Shown in pieces: positions 59,199 through 64,000 of a stretch of DNA of 64,000 bases. Location of the stretch: positions 81,848 to 145,847 of the forward strand of contig NZ_JAVREH010000008.1 in NCBI RefSeq assembly GCF_031845305.1, read 5' to 3'. Source of the DNA: Jatrophihabitans_A lederbergiae. Its GTDB lineage: Bacteria; Actinomycetota; Actinomycetes; Mycobacteriales; Jatrophihabitantaceae. A model generated the notes under the pieces. That model did no database searches, was not told the origin of the DNA, and saw only the letters and a list, made by a program, of their open reading frames with translations. A program made the position numbers and the translations under genes. Positions within the stretch are counted from its first letter, which is position 1. Each line of letters begins with the position of its first letter.

Positions 59199-60842
59199 AT
59201 GAAGAGAGTTCTCGCGGGCGCGTCCACGGCTGCCGTGGTCTGCGCGCTCGTGTCAGTCACCTCCCCGGCCGCGCACGCGGCCGGGGCAACCCTGTCGGTG
59301 CCGTCGCGCTACCGGACGATCACCGCGGCCATCGCGGCCGCGCGCAGCGGCGACACCGTGCTGGTCGCTCCCGGCACCTACCGCGAGAACATCACCATCT
59401 CGGGCAAGTACGTGAAGGTCAAGGCGTCCTCGTCCAACCCGGCGCAGACGGTCATCGCGGGCAACTCCGGTCGCAGCCCCGTCATGTTCCAGAACGTGCC
59501 GTCCTCCGGCGGGGCGTCCCTGCAGGGCTTCCGGATCGTGTCGGGCTCGGCTCCGAGCGGGCAGGGCGGCGCCATCACGGTCGCCAACAACGCCAGCCCG
59601 AGGATCCAGGGCAACGACATCGAGTCGAACAGGTCCGAGGACGGCGGCGGGATTCTGGTCTACAACCACTCCAGCCCGACCATCATCTACAACACCATCA
59701 AGAACAACACCGCCAGCACGTTCGGCGGCGGGGTCTTCGCGGTGATCGGCTCCAGCCCGCAGATCTACGGCAACACCATCACCGGCAACCATGCCTACGG
59801 CGGCGGCGGGATCTATCTCGAGGACGACGTCTCACACACCTCGTACCGGTCGACGCCTAACGTCAGCCGTAACAACATCACCAACAACCGGGCGAGCCAG
59901 GCCGGCGGCGGGATCATGCTGCGCACCGGCGTCAACGCGGTGATCGCCCGCAACACCATCTCGGGCAACGCCGCGCCGTACGGCGGCGGAATCCACCTCG
60001 AGACGACCGGCAGCACACCGACCGTGACGACGAACGTGATCACCGGCAACTCCGCCATCACCTCGGCCTCGCAACCCGGTTCCGGCAGCGGCGGTGGCAT
60101 CGCCGTGTTCGGCAAGTCGCGTCCCGGCATCGGGCACAACACCATCACCGGAAACCGCGCGTCGAAGTTCGGCGGCGGCATCGTCCTCGCCGAAAGTTCG
60201 GTGTCGGTCGTGACCGGCAACAACATCGCCAAGAACTCGGTCGTCGGCACCGAGGCCGGGGCGGCGGGCGGCGGCATCTTCGAGGCGAACTCCGACTCCC
60301 AGATGGTCAACAATGTGTTGCGCCAAAACACCGCGCCGGTCGGCGGCGGGGTCGCGGTGAGCGGAACCGGGTCGTGGACGCTGGTGAACAACACGGTGGT
60401 GTCCAACACCGCGACACAGGGCGGTCAGGCCGCCGGCGGCGGGCTCTACGTCTCCCGCAAGACTTCGGGCAAGATGTCCGTCGTCAACAACGTCTTCAAC
60501 AGCAACAACGACTACCAGATTTTCGAGTACGGGGCCTTCGCGACCTATTACAACAACCTGGTGACCAACGACGGCCGGGGAATGTTCTTCAGCTTCTCGG
60601 CGCACCCCATCACGACCATCAGCGCGCTGAACAACAGTGCCCAGGTCTACGCGGTCGACAACGTCACCGGCAGCCCGGGCTTTCTCAACGGGCCGGCCTT
60701 CGACTACCGCATCGCGGCATCGTCGCCGGCGGTAGACACCGCCCGGTCCGTCGGTGCGCCGACGGTCGACATCCGCAACGTGCACCGGCCGACCGGCGTG
60801 CGCGCGGACATCGGGGCATACGAGTACAAGCCCGGCGCCTGA
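59199..60842 (+). CDS. Secreted right-handed beta-helix repeat protein (NosD-like)
   Basis: A 547-residue exported protein. A signal peptide covers residues 1-28 (MKRVLAGASTAAVVCALVSV...AHA). Then PSRYRTITAAIAAARSGDTVLVAPGTYRENITISG, the DUF1565/pectate-lyase-like cap, is followed by a long series of about 22-residue beta-helix coils with N-x-I-x-x-N and GGGI repeats (NTITGNHAYGGGGIYL, NTISGNAAPYGGGIHL). It ends with a dehydrogenase-like parallel cap, VHRPTGVRADIGAYEYKPGA. Likely binds or cuts cell-surface or plant-type polysaccharide. No catalytic residues can be assigned. Confidence 0.88.
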   Translation: MKRVLAGASTAAVVCALVSVTSPAAHAAGATLSVPSRYRTITAAIAAARSGDTVLVAPGTYRENITISGKYVKVKASSSNPAQTVIAGNSGRSPVMFQNVPSSGGASLQGFRIVSGSAPSGQGGAITVANNASPRIQGNDIESNRSEDGGGILVYNHSSPTIIYNTIKNNTASTFGGGVFAVIGSSPQIYGNTITGNHAYGGGGIYLEDDVSHTSYRSTPNVSRNNITNNRASQAGGGIMLRTGVNAVIARNTISGNAAPYGGGIHLETTGSTPTVTTNVITGNSAITSASQPGSGSGGGIAVFGKSRPGIGHNTITGNRASKFGGGIVLAESSVSVVTGNNIAKNSVVGTEAGAAGGGIFEANSDSQMVNNVLRQNTAPVGGGVAVSGTGSWTLVNNTVVSNTATQGGQAAGGGLYVSRKTSGKMSVVNNVFNSNNDYQIFEYGAFATYYNNLVTNDGRGMFFSFSAHPITTISALNNSAQVYAVDNVTGSPGFLNGPAFDYRIAASSPAVDTARSVGAPTVDIRNVHRPTGVRADIGAYEYKPGA

Positions 60843-60848
60843 GCTGAC

Positions 60849-60881
60849 CAGCAGTGGGTCGGCTATGCCGACCCACTGCTG
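60849..60881. terminator. Strong hairpin after the beta-helix gene
   Basis: A perfect 15-bp stem, CAGCAGTGGGTCGGC with GCCGACCCACTGCTG, and a TAT loop, start 6 bases after the stop codon. It separates two convergent genes and could end both transcripts. Confidence 0.8.
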
Positions 60882-60911
60882 GGGCCTCCAGGGGTCTGAC
60901 GCTGTTGGGCA

Positions 60912-60939
60912 GGCTACTTCGTGATGGCTACTTCGTGAT
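60912..60939. repeat. 14-bp tandem duplication at the hemerythrin 3' end
   Basis: GGCTACTTCGTGAT occurs twice head-to-tail (60912-60925, 60926-60939). It duplicates the last codons and stop of the hemerythrin gene just past its end. Confidence 0.85.
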
Positions 60940-61428
60940 GGCGTCGATGGTCTTCTTGAGGCCCTTGGGCTCGGTCGGGCTGTGCGGAGCGGTCTTCTTC
61001 ATCTCGATCAGCCGCTCACCGAGCTCGGACAGCTGCTTGCGTCCGAGCCCCTCGCGGACCTTGGGGAACCACTCGTCCTCCTCTTCCTCGATGTGGTGAG
61101 TGACGTTCTCGATCAGGACGGTCGTCTTGGCGTCGAAGCGCTCGGCATCCGGCGTCATCGCACCGAGCTCGAGGCAGAGGACGTCGGCGACGTGGTGCTC
61201 CTCGTAGGACTCCAGCACGTCGTCCTCGAGGTCGGGCAGCAACCGGCGGACCTCCGGGTAGATCAGCTCGTTCTCGACGTAGGTGTGCATCGTGAGCAGC
61301 TCGATCATCCTGGTGACGAGCTCGCCCTTCTTCTCGGTGGCGTCCTCGCCGGCCTGCTCGAACTGCTTGAACACGCTCTTGATCTCTTTGTGGTCTTCCT
61401 TCAACAGCACCAGGGCGTCTGTGGACAC
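60928..61428 (-). CDS. Hemerythrin HHE-domain protein
   Basis: A 166-residue four-helix bundle. Di-iron ligand helices are visible: LLKEDHKEIKSVFKQFE (residues about 8-24), MLTMHTYVENELIYPEVRRL-like (TMHTYVENELIYPEV), EEHHVADVLCLELGAM and NVTHHIEEEEDEWFPKVREGL. Such proteins bind oxygen or NO or act in stress. I start at GTG 61428, which has GAGGAGG 6 bases upstream, rather than the upstream frame from 61458. Confidence 0.88.
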   Translation of the reverse strand: MSTDALVLLKEDHKEIKSVFKQFEQAGEDATEKKGELVTRMIELLTMHTYVENELIYPEVRRLLPDLEDDVLESYEEHHVADVLCLELGAMTPDAERFDAKTTVLIENVTHHIEEEEDEWFPKVREGLGRKQLSELGERLIEMKKTAPHSPTEPKGLKKTIDAITK

Positions 61429-61549
61429 GAGTCCTCCTCGTCGAACTGAGAGCCGCACGCTGCTTGGCGACGATGAAGCTTTGGCACGAGGTTAGCGGTC
61501 CGGGGTGACGGTTCGCCGCCGACCACGGGAACCTTCCGCGACCGCGGCG

Positions 61550-62317
61550 CTAGAAGGCAGTGTACCCGCCGTCGATGGTGAGCACGGACCCCGTCATGAA
61601 CGACGCGGCCGGACTGGCCAGGAAGACCACCGAGGGCGCGATCTCGTCCGGAGTCGCCGCGCGGCCCATCGGGGCATCGTCCAGCCAGTACCGCTTGAAC
61701 TGCGGGTCCTCCAACGGGGTCATCTCCGTCTTGACGTAGCCCGGTGCGACCGCGTTCACCCGGACTCCCTTCGGCGCCCACTCGGCGGCGAGGGACCTGG
61801 TCAGGTGATGCACGCCGGCCTTCGAGGCGTTGTACGCCGGCTGCCACTGCGGCCGGTTCACGATGTCGCCCGACATCGACCCGACATTGACGATGGCACC
61901 GCCGCCGGCCTCGATCATCGACCGGCCGAACACCTGGCACCCGTTGAAGACGCCGGTGAGGTTCGTGCCGATGACCTGGTCCCAGTCCGCCGGCGTCACC
62001 TCCAGCGCCGGTGCGTGGATGCAGGTGCCGGCGTTGTTGATCAGTACGTCCACCCGGCCATGGTCGGCGAGGATCTGAGCCGCGGCGCCCTCGACCTCGG
62101 CGTGACTGGACATGTCACCGCGGTACGCCGAGGCGGTGATTCCCTTGTCGCGCAGCGCTGTCAGGACCTCTTCGCTCTTGGCCTCGTCACGGGCGAGGAT
62201 GGCGATGCTGGCGCCGGCCTCGCCGAGCGCGTGCGCGAAGGCCTCGCCCAGCCCGCGGTTTCCGCCGGTCACCACGGCGACCTTGCCGGGCAGGGCGAAC
62301 GAGTCGAGCACTGTCAT
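61550..62317 (-). CDS. Classical short-chain dehydrogenase/reductase
   Basis: A 255-residue SDR with TGGNRGLGEAFA (cofactor motif, about residues 18-29), LINNAGTCIHAPALEV (NNAG, about 90), VNVGSMSG with the catalytic Ser, YNASKAGVHHLTRSLAAEWAPKGVRVNAVAPGYVKTEM (YxxxK, about 160-164), and the C-terminal FLASPAASFMTGSVLTIDGGYTAF. The cofactor loop lacks an obvious Arg for NADPH, suggesting NAD(H). Start ATG 62317 with AAGGAG upstream. Similar to 2-deoxygluconate/gluconate dehydrogenases; substrate uncertain. Confidence 0.9.
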   Translation of the reverse strand: MTVLDSFALPGKVAVVTGGNRGLGEAFAHALGEAGASIAILARDEAKSEEVLTALRDKGITASAYRGDMSSHAEVEGAAAQILADHGRVDVLINNAGTCIHAPALEVTPADWDQVIGTNLTGVFNGCQVFGRSMIEAGGGAIVNVGSMSGDIVNRPQWQPAYNASKAGVHHLTRSLAAEWAPKGVRVNAVAPGYVKTEMTPLEDPQFKRYWLDDAPMGRAATPDEIAPSVVFLASPAASFMTGSVLTIDGGYTAF

Positions 62318-62389
62318 GGCCACTCCTTGGAATTGCTGTCGAGCAGCGTGACCTCCGTCGTTCGGAGACGCTGGAGGGTCCACGCTTGC

Positions 62390-62551
62390 ATGGACGAACC
62401 CGAACCGGCCATGCCGGGTCCAGCGCGCGCTGTACGCGGTACCGCCCGGCAGGGTGGCGCTCACGCTGACCAAGGTGGCCACCTTCGTCGCCCACGGCGG
62501 ACCGGACACGATGACATCCCGAACCTCGAAGTGCGGGTTGGGCGGTAAGTG
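62390..62551 (-). pseudogene. Remnant of a SnoaL-like (NTF2-fold) gene
   Basis: Between the esterase and SDR genes the reverse strand encodes HLPPNPHFEVRDVIVSGPPWATKVATLVSVSATLP, resembling the middle of a SnoaL-like polyketide-cyclase/isomerase domain. It has no start and no proper end, runs in frame into the SDR gene, and the other half of the fold is missing. It is probably a truncated relic. Confidence 0.45.
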
Positions 62552-62579
62552 ACTCGGGGACCATGGTGGTGTCAGCCCG

Positions 62580-63671
62580 TCACGGTCGCAGGGCCCAGTG
62601 GAGCGACTCGCGTAGTGCCGGCCGCCACACGCTGTAGGTGTGGTCGCCAGGTCGGGTATGGAGTTGCACTGTCAGGCCAGCTGCGCGAAGTAGGGAGGCG
62701 ATGCTCTGCATCTGGTGCAGAACCGTGCGATCAACGGTGCCGCAGTCGAGCCAGATTCGCGTCTGGGGGCCGGCTTCGAGCGAGGAAGCGTACGACGCGG
62801 GGGTGTTCGACGCTGCCAGAGCTGATTCATTCCTGCCGAACAGGGTTTTCAGGCCGCCAGCGTGCGTGGGTGCTGTAAAACCGGAGAGGTCAAGGATGGT
62901 CGCCGTGAGCTCCCGGTGGCGTAGACCCAAGTTGAGCGCACAGTAGCCGCCAGCCGACATGCCGCCGAAGATCCGACCGCTCCTTGCCTTGATGGTGCGA
63001 AAGGATCGGTCCACCGCTGGTATCACGTCCCTGACCAGGTGGGTTTCCACGCGCTCATGAATACCGTCGACGCATTCGGGATCATCCAGCCAGTTACGGC
63101 TCATCTGTGGTGCTACCTCGATGACCGGAAGGTCCTGGCGGGCGAGGAACCGACCGGTCACGTCGGCCGCTCCCCCGTGGAACCAGTCCTTTTGCATCCC
63201 CGGCGAACCGTGAAAGAGATATACGACCGGAAACCGCGCCATCGGCTGACTGAAGTACTGCGGAGGTAACCAGACCCAGGCGCGAGTCTTTCCGAAGCCG
63301 CTGCCGTCGTCCGGAATGACCAGCGTTGCCAACTGGCCCCGAACCTGGGTCGGAACCGGAGCTTTGGTCGTCGCGCGGCCCATCTCCAGCTGAGGGGGCG
63401 GACGGTGGACGACCTCGTCAACCACATCACTGACATTGGGCAGATAGGAGTAGTAGGAGTTGAATCCGTCGGCTACGAGCACGAGCGTCAGAAGAGCCGC
63501 CGCGACGGCCGAAGTGATCCGACGCCAATGTGAAGCCCGGCGCCGTCGCCGGCGCAGTGTGGATATCCAGGCTGCGGTGGTGATGAAGGCCAGCACCAGC
63601 AGGAACCTCGTGGACACGACGGTCAGACCAGCCAGCATGCTCACCCACCATGTGTACCCACTCGCTGCCAT
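62580..63671 (-). CDS. Membrane-anchored alpha/beta-hydrolase esterase
   Basis: A 363-residue protein. Three to four N-terminal hydrophobic helices (residues about 8-30 and 45-65) are followed by an esterase domain of the Esterase D/antigen 85 kind: VWLPPQYFSQPMARFPVVYLFHGSPGMQKDWFHGG, the nucleophile elbow GGMSAGGYCALNLG (Ser about 250), and the histidine in RPGDHTYSVW (about 340). This matches mycolyltransferase-like putative esterases with a membrane N-terminus seen in actinobacteria. Start ATG 63671. Could act on cell-envelope glycolipids; not certain. Confidence 0.85.
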   Translation of the reverse strand: MAASGYTWWVSMLAGLTVVSTRFLLVLAFITTAAWISTLRRRRRRASHWRRITSAVAAALLTLVLVADGFNSYYSYLPNVSDVVDEVVHRPPPQLEMGRATTKAPVPTQVRGQLATLVIPDDGSGFGKTRAWVWLPPQYFSQPMARFPVVYLFHGSPGMQKDWFHGGAADVTGRFLARQDLPVIEVAPQMSRNWLDDPECVDGIHERVETHLVRDVIPAVDRSFRTIKARSGRIFGGMSAGGYCALNLGLRHRELTATILDLSGFTAPTHAGGLKTLFGRNESALAASNTPASYASSLEAGPQTRIWLDCGTVDRTVLHQMQSIASLLRAAGLTVQLHTRPGDHTYSVWRPALRESLHWALRP

Positions 63672-63825
63672 CTGTACAAGTATCTGAGGAAGTCGCGTGC
63701 CAGGGTGCGCACAGGACAGCCCAAGCTGAGAACTGGCCGTGGAGTTCGCGGCGGCAAGGGTGGCAACGGGCGTGCACGGAATAGAGTGCTGGAGGCTCTC
63801 CCCCCGTCTGGATCGGATCGTGTAC

Positions 63826-64000
63826 ATGGTTACCGCCTCATCAGAGATCGGCTTCTCATCAGACAGTCGCTTTGACTTCGACGTGGTTGTGGTTGGTGGG
63901 GGTGGGCATGTTGGTTTGCCGTTGGCGATCGCGTTTGCTGATCGGGGTCTGCGGGTGGCGATTTTTGATGTGAATGAGCTGGCGGTGAAGACGATCCTGG
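63826..64000 (+). CDS. Nucleotide-sugar dehydrogenase, N-terminal part (window edge)
   Basis: From ATG 63826 a frame stays open to the window end: MVTASSEIGFSSDSRF then VVVVGGGGHVGLPLAIAFADRGLRVAIFDVNE, the NAD-binding start of UDP-glucose/UDP-ManNAc/GDP-mannose dehydrogenases. The C-terminal portion is cut off. Codon third positions are rich in T and G (GTT, GGT, TTT, GAT), unlike the C-rich neighbours, which hints at a different origin, as is common for polysaccharide loci. Confidence 0.75.
   Translation, partial: MVTASSEIGFSSDSRFDFDVVVVGGGGHVGLPLAIAFADRGLRVAIFDVNELAVKTIL

Overview
The window is high-GC DNA from an actinomycete. Evidence: the F420-dependent glucose-6-phosphate dehydrogenase; a nitroreductase-like protein of the mycothiol-linked Rv2466c family; a RamB-type regulator beside the glyoxylate-shunt genes; a SigK/RskA pair; and two gene orders that I recognise from Mycobacterium tuberculosis (dnaG-dgt-...-glyS-...-uppS-recO-era, and clpS-DUF2017-mec-cysO-cysM-rhomboid-murI-rph-rdgB). 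Flagellar genes (fliA, flgN, flgK, flgL, fliW, csrA) rule out Mycobacterium and suggest a motile lineage such as Jatrophihabitans, Nakamurella, Kineosporiales or similar. The exact taxon is inference.

Layout. 1-5.2 kb: a mercury-type metal cassette (MerR-like operator, thioredoxin-like protein, MerF-like membrane protein, flavin disulfide reductase) faces a translationally coupled operon of methyltransferase (frameshifted), ECF sigma factor, zinc-binding anti-sigma factor and a second MerA-like flavoprotein. 5.2-6.9 kb: decayed anti-sigma and lipoprotein fragments around an Rv2466c-like gene. 6.9-11.4 kb: aceA-aceB and the divergent ramB-like regulator. 11.4-12.3 kb: remnant of a tyrosine integrase beside tRNA-Asn. 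12.4-28.1 kb: housekeeping block (dnaG, dgt, ppdK, dusB, glyS, PAP2, uppS, recO, MFS, era). 28.2-31 kb: diguanylate cyclase with a broken N-terminus, and an MscS channel. 31.1-37 kb: flhB pseudogene, fliA, then flgN-flgK-flgL-fliW-csrA-pilZ behind a probable sigma-28 promoter and a CRP/GlxR-type box. 37-39.4 kb: bcp, an atypical tRNA with anticodon TAG, sigK-rskA. 39.4-44.9 kb: methyltransferase, GNAT, thioesterase, a metallo-hydrolase/Rieske fusion and an APC permease. 45-52.5 kb: nucleotide hygiene, cell wall and CysO-dependent cysteine synthesis, clpS, pncB. 52.6-64 kb: SDR/TetR pair, serB, ctaD, F420 genes, a secreted beta-helix protein, hemerythrin, SDR, esterase, and the start of a nucleotide-sugar dehydrogenase cut by the window edge.

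How the genes fit together. AceA and AceB form the glyoxylate shunt, probably controlled by the neighbouring RamB-like protein through half-sites in the shared promoter. FliA, FlgN, FlgK, FlgL, FliW and CsrA form the late-flagellar checkpoint module, with PilZ and the GGDEF protein suggesting c-di-GMP input. Mec, CysO and CysM form the protein-thiocarboxylate route to cysteine, and CysO here has an unusual repeat tail after its diglycine.

Two themes recur. First, several genes are broken by single-base shifts (methyltransferase, anti-sigma remnant, lipoprotein, GGDEF, flhB), which is either real decay or residual indels in the assembly. Second, short tandem duplications sit at gene ends (fliA, uppS, mscS, cysO, dusB, hemerythrin). 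No CRISPR array, rRNA, intact IS or prophage was seen.
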